A stretch of 64,000 bases of DNA from Carnegiea gigantea (lineage: Eukaryota > Streptophyta > Magnoliopsida > Caryophyllales > Cactaceae): NCBI GenBank assembly GCA_029747015.1, contig JAKOGI010000144.1:703001-767000 (forward strand), given 5' to 3'. The notes under the pieces are model-generated. The model did no database searches. It was not told the DNA's origin and was given only the letters and a program-made list of their open reading frames with translations. Position 1 is the stretch's first letter, and the number at the start of each line of letters is the position of its first letter. Position numbers and translations under genes: made by a program. Positions 12,171 through 25,200 of the stretch are shown piece by piece.

Positions 12171-14144
12171 TTGCAGTATTTTGGTGGTATTTTTATATCA
12201 ACAGGCGCTAATGACTTGGAGGAGGTGATTAACAATGTTCAGCCGAAAATAAGCCAAAGGATGAACGATGAGTTGATGCGGCCTTATGTGGGTGGGGAAG
12301 TTTTTGAGGTGTTATCCCAAATGCACCCTACAAAAGTGCTTCGACTAGGTGGTATGCCCGCCTTCTTCTTTCAATGCTATTGGCATATTGTAGGACCGGA
12401 TATTATAGCGTTGGTACTTGACGTCTTAAATGGGAGAGCTGATCCTAGCCCGTTTAATAGGACTTTTGTTGCTTTAATTCCCAAGTTGAAAGGTCCTAAA
12501 TGCCCAAAAGACTTTCGGCCCATAAGTCTTTGCAATGTGGTATGCAAGCTAGTGTCCAAAGTGCTAGTAAATAGACTCCAAGGGGTCCTTTCGAGCGTCA
12601 TCCATGAATCACAAAGTGCCTTTGTCCCTGACCGGTTAATAACTGATAATGTTCTTACTGCTTTTGAGCATTTTCATTACCTGAAGAAAAGGAAGAAAAA
12701 TGGAGGGAAGGGCTACATAGCTTTGAAATTAGATATGAGTAAAGTTTATGATAGAATTGAGTGGAATTATTTGAGGGTCATGTTGATCAAGCTAGGGTTC
12801 GAGCAACCATGGGTAACCACTATTTTCAGACTTGTGTCTTCAATCTCTTACCAGTTGCTTGTTAATGGCATTCCATCCAGAGTAATAGTGCCACAAAGGG
12901 GTCTTCATCAGGGGGATCCACTCTCACCCTACCTTTTCTTGATTTGTGCTGAAGGTTTGTCATCCCTAATCCTTGATGTTGTCAAAATTAATTTATTACA
13001 GGGTGCAAAAGTATGCCGAACAGTGCCAATGATGTTATATTTATTTTTTATGGATGATAGCTTGATATTTGTAAGAGCCAACGAACAGGAAGCCCAGAAG
13101 GGGCTTGATATCCTTCACATCTATGAGGTTGCTTCTGGATAGGTGGTCAATTTGGACAAGTCAGAAGTCTCATATAGCCAAAATGTGAGCAACATAATGC
13201 GTCAAACACTCCAAGAGAGATTGGGTTTTAAGAAAATTGAGACTCATAAACGTTATCTAGGCCTCCCCACCTTTATAGGGAGGTCCAAGAAGACGGTTTT
13301 CCAACGTGTCCATGACCGGCTCTAGAAAAAGCTAAAGGGTTGGAAAGAAAAACTGTTGTTACGAGTGGGCAAGGAGATCCTTCTGAAAGCAGTTATTCAA
13401 GCCATTCCCACTTACACCATGCAATGTTTTGAGTTTCTAAAAACACTTTGTGAGAGTATAGAGAAGCTTTGCCGGAGATTTTGGTGGGGTCAAAACATTA
13501 ACAAAAGGAGCATAGCTTGGATTTCCTGGGAGTGGTTATGTGGATCAAAACAGGAGGGAGGACTGGGGTTTCAAAAATTCTATTATTTTAACTTGACACT
13601 TATTGGGAAGCAGTGTTGGATGTTGGTGCAGAATGAGGAATCTTTGGCAGCTAGGGTTTTCAAGGCAAGGTATTACTCACAGAGGCAATTTACAAGTGCA
13701 ATTGTTGGACATCAACCAAGCTACGCTTGGCGGAGTCTGTTAAAGGCCCGGAGTTTGCTTGATGTAGGTTGTCGATGGAACATAGGAAATAGCCACACAG
13801 TCTGTATTTGGGGGGATAAATGGTTACTGTCTATTATTGGTAACCATGTTGTGTCTATCCTACAAGCACTTGACCCAACCTCGCAGGTGTGTGAACTCAT
13901 TGATCCTGAACTTCATCAGTGGAAGACGGACTTAGTGCTCTCCATTTTTCTTTCCCATAAAGCACAAGACATACTAATAAGCATTCCCCTGAGTGCCTCA
14001 GATAGAAGTGATTATATTGTTTGGCACCCATCTCGGAATGGTATCTTTTCTGTCCAAATAGCCTATCGACTTCAGAGGAAGTTTGAGTTTGACCAAAAGG
14101 GTTTGTCACAACCGGGCCCTTTGGCAAATTCTGATGGTAGATGA
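12171..14144 (+). pseudogene. L1 reverse transcriptase, broken
   Basis: Three consecutive reading segments (12171-13142, 13143-13325, 13356-14144) carry the RT motifs: DFRPISLCNVVCKLVSKVL, SAFVPDRLITDNVLTAFE, LKLDMSKVYDRIEW (motif A Asp kept), LHQGDPLSPYLFL and FMDDSLIF (motif C, with Met for the usual Ala but both Asp kept). The first two segments are parted by TAG at 13140 and the next two by TAG at 13323. The C-terminal part (CRRFWWGQ, WISWEWLC) is the usual plant L1 post-RT region. Confidence 0.88.
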
Positions 14145-15144
14145 GAGAGACTATGGGAAGTAGTAGCACTACCAAGGATAAAGAACTTTGCATGGAGAGC
14201 ATGCCATGATGCCCTACCAACTCGGATGAATTTATATAAACGAGGTATGTATGTTGATGTCTATTGCCCTTGTTGTGGAAATTCTTATGAGACGTTCTCT
14301 CATCTGTTGGTGGAATGTGAGGTTGCAATATAAGTTTGGGCTAAGTCTCCCTTTCGATTTAATGTTGGTACCAGGGGGAGAGTGATTTTGGAAGCTGGTG
14401 TCATGCTCTTTTTGCTTATCTTGGTAAGGAACATAGGGGCCTCTTTATGACTATTGCCAATAATATATGGAGGGCTCGGAACAAATGGGTCTTTGAAGGA
14501 ATAAGGTGGATATACAAAAAATATTGCAAGAATCAATGGATGGCTGGAATTCACTCCAAACAAGTTTGAAAACAAAACGGAGACATAGGGGGTTTGTGAA
14601 CCTGCAAGATGAGAGATGGACTCCACCACAGGTGGGCTACTTTAAACTCAATGTTAATGCGGCCATTGGTTCGGGTGACAAGAGGGGTTGTGGGTTGATG
14701 ATAAGGAATTTTTAAAGGAGATCATATTGTAGCTAGCTGCAAGGAAATCCAAGCAAGCTGGGATGTGAGACAAGGGAAGCTTTTGCAGTATTCCAAGGGA
14801 TAAAAATTACATGTGAAGGGGGCATTCGGAAAATGGTAGTGGAATCTGATGCTTTGAATGTGATTTGTGTTCTTCAAGGTGCTAGGAAGCTGTCTTATGC
14901 CACTGTCTTTGTTTTAGATGCTTTAAATTTAGTTTCTTTTTTCCATTCTATTTCTTTTCGCCATGTTCAGAGGTCTGGAAACAGAATTGCTCACGAACTT
15001 CCTTAGTTTACTTTTAGTCAAGGGGAGGAGATGGTCTGGCTAGAGGAGGGGCCTAGTTTCATAAAGCCTCTTATCGTGGAAGAGAAACCTTGTATGAATT
15101 CTGTTTGAATGAATCTACATCTCCCATTTCAAAAAAAAAAGTCT

Positions 15145-16640
15145 GTAACAATAACAACAACTCCAGTGTGGGTCCCACTTTCATGTGATTAGGGGAGATC
15201 CAGATGCAAGTAGCCCTACCTCTACATATATGACTGCACGTAGAGAGACCGTTTTGAATAGACTTGCATAAAAGTTTTAAAAAAATATTTTGAAGTTGAA
15301 GACAATTTGTGAACAAATTTAACAACCCAATACCTAATTGCTTTAAATAACATAAATTAAAAAGAATAACAGATGAGGAATAAGAGTTGTACATACATTG
15401 AGCAGCAAGCGGTGACATACTACTAATCTGGGTAAGAGCAATCCACACTTAAACAATCAGAGGCGGACGACTGCTAACGCAGATGTGATGAGGATACTAC
15501 TTCAGCAATAAGATGTGCAATAATAATAACCTGCTCAATCTACTAGCCTACAGGATCCCATCAAACGCAAGATATAATAATAGTCAGTACAATACAACGA
15601 GAATCACTAATTAAACAAAAGCTACATGAAGGACTAGAAGCACACTACATACGATCTAGAACTTTAATCCTAGATCACAAATGCTTCTATCTTAAACCAT
15701 GTCCTCCGTTAGTCCTATATAATTCAGATCATATTTAACCACCTCGTTCCAACTTTTCTTTGGTCGTCTTCTACCCCTTCTACATTCTGGAAGGTTAATC
15801 GACTTGCACCTCCTCACTGGTGCATTCACACTCCTCCTCTTAACGTGGCCAAACCATCCCAGTCTAGTCTCCCTCATCTTACCTTCTATGGGTGCAACTC
15901 CTACTTTATCTCTAATCAGTTTATTCCTAATATATCCAATACCATATAACTACACATTCATCGAATCATTCTCATCTCTGCTACCATTAAGCTCTGCACT
16001 TGGGTCTTCTTGATTGGTCAGCACTCTGAACCAAGAAAGTTGGTTTGACTATTATACGATAAACTTTCTCTTTCAATCCTACAGGAATTTTCGTATCACA
16101 CAATACTCCAGAAGCATTCTTCCTTTTTTGTCATCACACTATAATCTGTTGGTTAATATCTTTATCAATATCTCCTTTTTCCTCAATGATCAAGCCTAAA
16201 TACCTGAATTTCTCGACCCTTGGTATTATCACACCACCCACAGTGACTTCTTCACCACCCGCTTCCTCAGCACTGAAACCACATTTTAGGTATTCAGTCT
16301 TGGATCTGCTCAATCTAAATCTCATAAATTTCAAGGTAAGTCTCTATTGCTCTAATTTGCTGTTTAGTCCATCCCTAATCCCGTTGATAAGAAAAATGTC
16401 ATAAGCAAATAGTATACACCATGGTACCTCGTCTTGAATCTGTTTTGTGAGTTTATACATAACAATGGTGAAAAAAAAAAGCGATAATTTTACTAGCATA
16501 TCAAGTGATTGGTATATGGAAAATTAACCTTTACATCTGAGCAACCATATCGTATGCATAAAACATGTTGAGCGATATGTGAGCAAATAGTATACACTAT
16601 GGTACCTCATCTTAAATTTGTTTTGTGAGTTCATACTTGT
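15145..16640 (-). mobile_element. 5'-truncated RTE-type LINE, decayed
   Basis: Minus-strand fragments match the C-terminal end of plant RTE reverse transcriptases: QDEVPWCILFAYD (motif C with Asp to Tyr, near 16407-16460), FRLSRSKTEYLKCGFS, VEKFRYLGLIIEEKGDID, and RLGWFGHVKRR followed by the RRGRRRPKKSWNEVVKYDL region (15692-15877). A stop follows TEDMV. The 3' end on the minus strand is a (TTG)n-like tail (plus strand ACAATAACAACAACT, 15147-15162), typical of plant RTE elements and of SINEs thought to use them. RT motifs upstream of motif C are absent. Confidence 0.75.
16407..16636. repeat. Short direct duplication within the RTE relic
   Basis: About 55 bp at 16407-16460 (AGCAAATAGTATACACCATG and on) recur at 16581-16636 with a handful of substitutions. 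Both encode the same RT motif-C region on the minus strand. Confidence 0.75.
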
Positions 16641-17437
16641 TTTTGTAAATTGTAATTTGTTGTCTTAAATTACTTCTGCTTTGTCGCCTATGCTAACATA
16701 CCGCACGCATAAATCATGTTGAGCAAGTTCTTAGGATGAATTGGGGCACTTCATGGCTTTGGTGGATTGAAAATAAAATATTCAAACACTTATTTTTCTT
16801 TGAATCTCAATTTCAAAGAACCAATCTTAATTTTCAAAGAATAATCCATGCAAAATGACACGAATTTTTTCAAGAATAACGCTGGTAATAATAAATTACA
16901 TACTAAACTATGCGATCATGATTAAAAACCAAAATAAATAAGATACTTGTTAGTATTAGGTCTCCCAAAGTAGATAAGACATATCAACTTTATGTGTTGT
17001 AATCTTGTTTCTTCTAATCATTTTTGTTGCATCTTAGTTACATAAAAGGTAAAAGATGAGGATCATGAATAAGTTGTGTAAAAATTCATTACCATTTCAA
17101 TTATAACATAATGAGAATGGTAAAAGCTAGAAAGTTAATTTTAATTAACTTGACATTTTTTTGCCCACTTATAATGGGATGAAATCTTTTTGAAAGATGC
17201 CCTCTAACTAGTTACACATGAAAAGAAAAATAGCCATTAAACTACCTTCATGAGCTGAAAAAAACAGAACCATAACTAAAAAGGCCATTAAATTTTAATT
17301 TTTTTTTTCATTTGCTACTAAACTTAATGTGTTTTACCTTAGTGCTGCTATGTTCAGTATTTTATAGTGAATATCCACTAAATTATTAATTTCTATCCAA
17401 TTTGTCACTGAATTATTGTTATTGTTGTTGTTGTTGC

Positions 17438-17479
<42 letters not shown>

Positions 17480-17830
17480 TTCTTCAATTTTTCACCAACA
17501 ATAGCAAATTGTATAGTCTTTAGGCAATAAATTGGGAAAAAAATATAAAGTGATATCAAAGTTAGAAAAAAAAGTTAATGACAAATTGAAACAAAAATTA
17601 AAATCTTGGTGGCATTTTTGGACACAAACTCTCATGAATGAGACATATGTTTCCTAAAGTAAACAGATGATTCTCGTAAACTAGTCTGAGACAAAAGATC
17701 ATCTGACACAGAAGATAATTTGAACTGATGCCTCAAAGATATTTAAAAAACGATGGAGATTTGAATAATGGCGTGAATTATATAAGGTGATGAGTCATGA
17801 AATTTGACGTTTCTCGATTGTTACTCGGCT
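16641..17830. other. Intergenic, AT-rich, with a (ATT)n microsatellite
   Basis: No coding signal. A long trinucleotide run (GTT then ATT units) lies at about 17413-17478. The rest is plain AT-rich sequence leading into the NYN gene's promoter. Confidence 0.6.
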
Positions 17831-17899
17831 GGATCATCATCTGTTTTATCACTGCCTCAATCTACAAGCCGCCATAGTTGCCTTCTTCCTCTGTACTGG

Positions 17900-17904
<5 letters not shown>

Positions 17905-17947
<43 letters not shown>

Positions 17948-17948
17948 T
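17905..17948. repeat. (CT)n microsatellite at the presumed transcription start of the NYN gene
   Basis: About 19 CT units lie just before a likely non-coding first exon. Pyrimidine patches of this kind are common near plant transcription starts. A leader intron probably runs from about 17967 to the acceptor CGACTTGCAG at 18990. Confidence 0.6.
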
Positions 17949-19009
17949 CTGTTATGCAGGATTGAGGTTAGCGCGTAGCTTTCCGCCTTGCCTTTTTTGA
18001 TCCATTTGAAGTTTTTTAAGTTTTATTTTGGAAATTGATGCATTTCATCATACTCGTGGCAAGCTATTATTATCTAGTAACGCTTTTTCTGTGATTAGAA
18101 CCAGTCGTTTGATTATCAGCGGGATTTTTGAACTTGCTCGTTTTCTTTGGCTCCATTTTGGTTTGGTGTTATGACAGTTATGTAATAATCCCTAATATTA
18201 TCAATCAATTGTACGTTTGCATCCCAGAATGTATTTGCTGTGATTCATGATGTCAAATTTTGGATCTTTGAAATGGGTCGCTACTTGAGGATTCTATTGT
18301 GATTTTGGACATAAGTGTCAAGTGGGTAGTAGGATTGTCCCCCTTTTTGAATTATTGCTCTTGAATATCTGATAATTGATATGAATAGTGTCCAACTGGT
18401 TCCATTGTAACTTGTAAGGCTACCATAGTACCAGGAAAGGCAACTAATGACTAGGCTAATTATGGTATGGTATAGAGTAATTGTAGTTAGTACCTTTCAT
18501 ATTTCAGGACAAAGGAGACAATCTATTTGAAATTCAACCATAAGGGTAAGGCTCCCTAGCTATGATCTCCTACCTCTTATTGTTTTGCATGCGGTTCGTT
18601 TTTGTTTGTTCCTCCTTTCTGGTTATTAGCATTACAAATATGATCACTACTCGAATTGTAGACAGGGGGTTTTGAATAAAGTTGTGTAAGCAGATAGAGA
18701 GGGGTGAGGCGATCTTTTGCGTCCTTCTCTGGCCAAAGATTGACTTCGTTTTTCACTAGTATACGTGTTATTATTGTATTGTGCTACCCTTTGTAGTTTA
18801 TTATGATGCTGAAGTCTTTAGGCATTTGTTTCTTTTCTTTATGGTACAATACATTCTGTCTTGGGTACAATCGGTTGATAATCTTTGGGGCCTGGGAAAT
18901 TCTTGGATTGCCTACCATGACATAACCATATATATTTGGACTACATGATATATTATTGACAGCATTTTAAGATTCTCTTGCGACTTGCAGGTTTCCTCTC
19001 CGTGGAACT

Positions 19010-20557
19010 ATGATTGCCTATCCCTGTGCGACGTCATGGTCACTGTCTGCAGAATGCTTAGAGCAAAGTGCTATACCGACCTCCAACTCTAATGTTAATG
19101 CAGCACGATCGGCATGCATTCCAGCAAACCGGATGTGCTCTCGTGGTCCTGTGGCTATTCTGTGGGACATTGAAAATTGCCCTGTCCCTGTTGATGTGCG
19201 TCCTGAAGATGTTGCTGGGAACATCAGAACAGCATTGGAGGTTCATCCTGCGATCGAAGGAGCTGTTACGATGTTTTCTGCTTATGGAGACTTTAATGTA
19301 TTTCCTAGGAGGCTGAGAGAAGGGTGCCAAAGGACGGGTGTCAAACTCGTTGATGTTCCTAATGGGAGAAAAGATGCAGCTGATAAGGCTATCTTGGTTG
19401 ACATGTTCGTTTTTGCGCTTGACAACCCTCTGCCATCTTCCATCATGCTGATCTCAGGAGACATTGACTTTGCTCCTGCTCTGCATATACTTGGGCAACG
19501 TGGATATACTGTGATCCTTGTCATTCCTTCTGGGTTAGGTGTTTCTTCTGCCTTCTATAGTGCTGGTAGGTTTGTGTGGGATTGGCCAAGCGTGGCACAT
19601 GGCCAAGGTTTTGCGCCTCCGATCAAATCTTTGGTGGGTTATCGCGGGGGACTGACTGATATTGCTGGATGTATGATGGGCAGCCATTTAAATGAGAATA
19701 ATGATATAAATGGGGAGGAGGCAATTGTTTATCATGGACCTCCTCAAAACCATTACAAGTCTAGGGATTTCTCACTGTTTTCTCACAGGTACATTTCATC
19801 TACAACACTAAGATCACAGTCTCTTCCTTATGGCTTGAATGAAGTTGCGACAGGCACTGCTGCCCAAGTTGATCAATATGATGCTAATAGGTGGGTACAA
19901 CCAGGGGATATAAACGGTTTGAAGGGTCAGTTAGTAAAACTGCTGGAATTCTCTGGAGGATGTTTACCACTTGGTCGCGTTCCTGCAGAATATCAGAAAG
20001 TGTTTGGCCGGCCTCTCTATATATCTGAGTATGGGGAATTCAAGCTCGTCAATCTTCTGAAGAAAATGTCAGATGTGATGTTCATAGAGGGCAAAGGGAA
20101 GAAGAAGTTTGTGTACCTCCGGAATGTTAGAACAGGCCATAGTGCTCCATTACTTCCTTACAAAAATGAGAAGAAGGATGAAAGAGTTTTGGAGGAGAAC
20201 ATGGAACCTAATGCTGTTAGTGGGTCGTCATCTAGTGATGAAAAGGTGGTTGTGGAAGAAAAGGAAAGGCGAGCTGGAGAGAAGCCAACTTCTAGTATGG
20301 CTGTTCAAACTGAAAATGAAGACGAAAACATTGTACAGTTTAAACATGAGCTGCAAGAGATATTGGTGAGTTATTCCTGTAGGGTCTTCCTTGACTCTTT
20401 CGAAGCAATTTACCAGCAAAGGTATAAGAAGCCGCTGAACTATAACAGATTTGGGGTATGTGAGCTGGATGAACTGTTTGAAAAGGTGAGAGATGTGGTG
20501 ATTTTGGATGAGGAATCAGTGACCAAAAAGAAATTCCTGGCAGGCGCTCTTGGGTGA
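19010..20557 (+). CDS. NYN-domain putative RNase with two OST-HTH/LOTUS domains (MARF1-like)
   Basis: A single 515-codon frame follows a strong acceptor at 18990. Residues about 46-195 are a NYN (PIN-like) nuclease domain. It holds the acidic residues expected for metal binding: WDIENCPVP (52-60), DAADKAILVDMF (122-132) and LISGDIDFAPAL (148-158). Residues about 303-370 form an OST-HTH/LOTUS domain (QLVKLLEFSGGCLPL, YGEFKLVNLLKKMSDVMFIE). Residues about 444-515 look like a second one. Proteins with this layout (MARF1/limkain-b1-like in animals, unnamed putative endonucleases in plants) are thought to act in RNA turnover or silencing; this role is inferred. There is no frame damage. The stop follows GALG, where the bases GG|GTGAGAG would also make a good donor, so a longer spliced form is possible. 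Confidence 0.85.
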   Translation: MIAYPCATSWSLSAECLEQSAIPTSNSNVNAARSACIPANRMCSRGPVAILWDIENCPVPVDVRPEDVAGNIRTALEVHPAIEGAVTMFSAYGDFNVFPRRLREGCQRTGVKLVDVPNGRKDAADKAILVDMFVFALDNPLPSSIMLISGDIDFAPALHILGQRGYTVILVIPSGLGVSSAFYSAGRFVWDWPSVAHGQGFAPPIKSLVGYRGGLTDIAGCMMGSHLNENNDINGEEAIVYHGPPQNHYKSRDFSLFSHRYISSTTLRSQSLPYGLNEVATGTAAQVDQYDANRWVQPGDINGLKGQLVKLLEFSGGCLPLGRVPAEYQKVFGRPLYISEYGEFKLVNLLKKMSDVMFIEGKGKKKFVYLRNVRTGHSAPLLPYKNEKKDERVLEENMEPNAVSGSSSSDEKVVVEEKERRAGEKPTSSMAVQTENEDENIVQFKHELQEILVSYSCRVFLDSFEAIYQQRYKKPLNYNRFGVCELDELFEKVRDVVILDEESVTKKKFLAGALG

Positions 20558-22229
20558 GAGCTTGTAAAAGCCTTAGTCTCACTTAGCACCCAGCAACTGA
20601 AAAAGTAAGCCTGTTGTCTTTTCTGGGGCTTCAACTTGCATTCTGAATCAAAGCTCTTGGTTAGGAAATCGTTTCACGTGTATTTTGTCTACATGTGCCA
20701 AAATGCTGCGGGGAGTTGGGGCTTTTATGATAAGAGAAGGAAGACGATTTTAAACTTACATATTAAAGCATGTCTATGTTACACAGAACTACTGATGGTT
20801 TTGCAGAAAATACTTCATCTGATAAAAAGGGTTGCTGATGATGGTTTATCTATGTCAAATTGCTCGTTCGGGGTGATGACAATCCCTGAGCCTTCTCAGT
20901 ATTATTTTCGAAAGGTGTGCAGTGTACACTATGCATTTGCACAAGTATGAGGTTACTTACCTAGATCATTGTTGATATGGAATGTCTTTTTCTCTTCTAT
21001 TTTGTTTATTTTATGATGATTGCCATCTAATTGGCTTTGTTCACTTCTCAGAATTCTTCGGTCTGAAATGGTTGGGAGCTTCCTGAAGTTTTTGCAAGAA
21101 GGGAGGGGGGGTTTGGAGTCTTCGTCTGCTTGGAAGTCCTCTGATCTGAAATGTCTTGAGAAACCAATAGGATTATGTGGTCTGGATATCAGAATTCAGA
21201 GGTTGGGTGTGTTTCCACGTCCAAGTTTGATATTTCTCTACTCTGTAGAGCTCTGCTGTTGCTGCTTCATCTGTGACGGAAGAAATGCTATTCATTTTAG
21301 CATTCTTGTGTTGATGGCTTGGGTGGTCAGGAGGCGAGGAATGTTATGTTGTTATTCTGACTGCATATCAAGAATCAGAGAGTGAAGCTGCAGAGTATGT
21401 TGCAGCATCTGAATGCATATCCTCGTTAAGAATATGATTCCTGTTGTTTGGTGTATTTTAGGTTTTTAAAAGTCAAGATCCGCGAGATTTGTCTCATATT
21501 AGATTGTCTGTGAGCTGAAAAGGCTATAAGATGCAACACAGCATGGTTATAGCTATGCGAGAACAACGAAAAAGAGTTCAGTTTCATAAATGTTTCCTCC
21601 AGAGGTGAAACTGTCTCATTCAAGAACTAGTGTATAAGGTTTCTTCTAGAACCACTGGCGGGGCACCTATTCTTCCTAATTTGCATTTTGCTGATTTTCA
21701 TTGTAGTTCTATACGATTTCTTGACAGATTCGCTGACATATCTAATCAGATGACAAGGAAGTCGGGACAAGTAATGAGCTATGGTTGTTTGTTTGCTGGA
21801 GAAATTCCAACAGAACTTTCGACAGCCATCAGTGAAGCATGACAACAGGTATAGTAATTTAGACAATCTTACAGCGCAACTTCACAAGCATCTGAATCTT
21901 ATCTGAAATGGATATCAAACAACTACAACATGAATCTGTGTCTATAGTCCATGTGGCCTTGTCTACTACATCCCCAATTCATTCAGACAAAATGTAGGGG
22001 AACATCTATGACTTCTGCACAAAACCATAACAAGGACAGGACACATGAGCCCAAAAGTGGGATGCAGGCAAACTGTAGATCATGTTACAGTAAATCTTAT
22101 ATGGAATTGACTAAACTGCCCCGAATCTTATGCCAAAATCTGCCAAGATTAGGAACACAATAACAAAACTTCCACTATTTGGGCTCTGTGTTTGTTGACA
22201 CCATGTGTTCACCACTGCACTCAAAGATG
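20558..22229. other. 3' flank of the NYN gene and intergenic sequence
   Basis: Only short open frames without recognisable content. A good acceptor (TTCTCAG near 21050) could belong to a spliced 3' UTR or a C-terminal extension of the NYN gene. I cannot support any coding exon here. Confidence 0.35.
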
Positions 22230-25200
22230 TGACTATCAGTAAGACTCCTTTTCCCAGTGGAGTATCGTATGGAGTGGAGTGCTTTTCATGGCTACAAAAT
22301 TAGTGATAGAAGAGGATGCAGATGTCGAACTGGTGTCAATGCCATTATTTTGCAGAACGATCTCTATATCTCCTTAACAACGGTGCAGATTGTCGGGCAT
22401 TCTCAAGCTGTTATTTTTGAGGCATTTCATGGCGAGCTCAAGAAACTTTCCAGATCCATACAAAGGTTTTTCAAAGCTGGATCAATAATCTTCGTCAAGC
22501 CCCAGAACTCTTTTGTCATTCTTGTTTATTAATGTTTTGACCTCCCGGCCAATGTACATTCCCATTTCAACAGGCTGCTTAGCTGTTATGAGTTCAAGCA
22601 TGAGTAACCCAAAACTGTACATGTTGCCCTTCTCAGTCACCAGTTGTGTTGTAATACTCCGGATCAAGATACCCCTGCAACCAGATGTGAAGTGAATAGC
22701 TTGACGACGAAATGTTCGAACCAATATGGTCTCTAGGAGAAAGTGGAAGAAATCAAATTTCTTTTGGCCAAAAAATTTTAGACTGCATGATAAAGAAAGC
22801 ACACAAGCAAACTTCATCTAGACTTAGCAAAATGAATCCAAATTGGCTTCATTAACCAGTATCGAAATACCCAGCATGAACGTGGTCTGACCTAGACCTG
22901 AAATAAGATAACCGATTTGACTTCAATTCAGATTAACCAACCTAGATCAGATGAACCTAAAATGTGCTTTAGAGGATATTGATTGAGTTTCCTTCACAAC
23001 TTGATGCACAGACTAACAACAAACACAAAACTGACTGCTGCACAAGCCATTCAGCCTAGATGTCCCATCAAGCATCACTAACTTGGCCCCAAACAAACCC
23101 CAGTTGACCTAACCTGATCAGAATGACCATTTCCCGAATGCACATGCACCTCATGTAGCTAACAGATATGTGTCGTTCGGAAGATGAAGATCTTACCAGC
23201 ATTCCTTTAACTTGAGTAATAACATAATTTATGGGACTGTCGGCTACCAGCTTACGGAGGCCAAAATCAGCAACCTTGTCAAGTTTTCATCCAGTAATAT
23301 ATTGGTCGGCTTGATATCCCTGTGAATTATAGCAGGATTTGCGTGATCATGAAGATATGCTATTCCTCTGGCTGAACCCAGAGCAATGCGTAGTCTCCTT
23401 CTCCAATCCAGAAAAATGCCAGATCTTCCTACAATTCATAAAAAAATGGTGGGTAGACAACAATTTAAGAAAGGTCCTTACAAACCTTTGTCTAATATTC
23501 AGCTAAGTAATGCTTAGTACTAGGAAACTATGCTGCTACTCATTTTTTGTTCCATCTCATATATTCATGTCAGATATCTAACAGTATCTAACAATACTTG
23601 AACATAGTTCATTCTAGAACCAGGATGCATAAAATTTCAGAAACTAGGTGCGTGAATGGGGAACGGACACACCAGACAAACTCCCCTTGCGTGATCCATT
23701 CGGCATATATTCATAGGCCAACATTTGCTATTTTTGTTCATCTTGTTCAACACAAAAACCTACCAGGCTAACCAAGTTCTTACGATGGACTCGCAAAAAG
23801 CAATTTAATTTCGTTTCTTGAACTCATGCCATCCTGGCTTAGATCCTGCTAGAGATCGTCTGATAGCCACCTACTGGCCATTGGCTGGCAATCCTCTATA
23901 AACCTAGTGGCAATCAAGCAGATAGTGTTAAAATAGAATACAGAGCACACGTCTTGGGGTGAGAACATTTTGGTGGCCAGTGGGCTACCTTGGACCAGCC
24001 CACATGCTCAGCTTTTGAACTGACCTGTGCGTGTTAAGCAGGAATTCTGAATAGTCCAAGCAATTCTGTTTTCCTTCGCCCGGAAGTGTGGCATGGTAGT
24101 AGACCAAATTAAGCAGGTTCATGGGCTAAAGCCACTAACCAGTTCTATGAACCCTGTTGTGTTGAGTTCATTGACTCAGATCTGAGCTACAAGCTCACCA
24201 ACCCACTCGAGCTACAGTCTCAAACAAGCCTCCTTAGGCCTGATTGCTGGCTAGCCATCCCACTTGTTCTGCCACCACTATGCAAATGGCTAAACCAAGT
24301 AATTGAGTTGGAGACAATTCAAACCTTGCCATAGACTCCAACGCCTGTCTTGTCACAATTGGAAAAATTATTGGTACAGTTCTTTAGTTCATGGTATGAA
24401 AAACATATTGCTCCCTTCAACTAGGGAGCATCACCACTATGTCTGCCGCTTGAACCCCAAGACACTTGAGATAGCATAACAGATGCGTCATCAACAACCG
24501 AATAATGAAAAGAAAACATTTGCAAATAGGAATTAAAAAGTTTCTTTGGAGTGCTCACCAAACGGTCTGCTCATACTCAACGCTCTTTCAGCTCAAGATC
24601 TCTGCTTCATGGCATAAATCCCCACCCCTACAATCAACAACACAAGAAAGGTACATGCAACAGTTACACCTATGATTAAAGCCTTTAGATCTGACAAACA
24701 CACATGGGATACTTGGAATTAGTTAATTATCAGAGGGGAAGTAAGGCATTGAATAAGCTACATGAAGGCATCAATTCCTCACCAGGGAAGTCATAGGGCA
24801 GCAGGATAAAGAAGTACGGTCCGAACAGCTTGGGTGGCTCAAAAGTAAGTTCCTGTAGATGGGAAGAGCTCTACATACACTTTGAGGTAGTCATCAGAGT
24901 CAAAGGAAATATTCTGAGGAGAAACTGAGCCAAGATTGAGGCCAAGTTTTTGCCATAGATATGTTTCTAGTTCGTGTAACATAGTAGCGCTAACCTTCAT
25001 ATGGAAGTGCACACTCGCAACTCAGAGGACTGAGCTTCTGACCGTGCATGGGTTGTTCCCGCATTTAGCAAGACTAGTGAAGTAAGGTTCTCTGGTTGGC
25101 GGTTGAAGTTGGTGACAAAATCAGCATCAAAGAAATGCCGACAGGTGCAAATTGGGTTTCCAGTCAAACTGTAATTAACACATTGCCAAATGTGAGTGCA

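Larger units (their letters stand above)
9601..15139 (+). mobile_element. Decayed L1-type (non-LTR) retrotransposon, near full length
   Basis: The plus strand carries in order a gag-like ORF1 with a CCHC knuckle, an apurinic-type endonuclease, a reverse transcriptase, a zinc-binding region typical of plant L1s (CPCC...H...C near 14268-14320) and an RNase H remnant (KLNVNAAIGSGDKRGCGLM, about 14646-14700). It ends in an A-tract at 15130-15139. Many stops (for example TAG at 11228 and 13140) and frameshifts make it inactive. The 5' border is uncertain: I place it before the ORF1 start at 9709. I could not find a convincing target-site duplication. The RTE-like element begins within a few bases of the A-tract. 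Confidence 0.88.
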
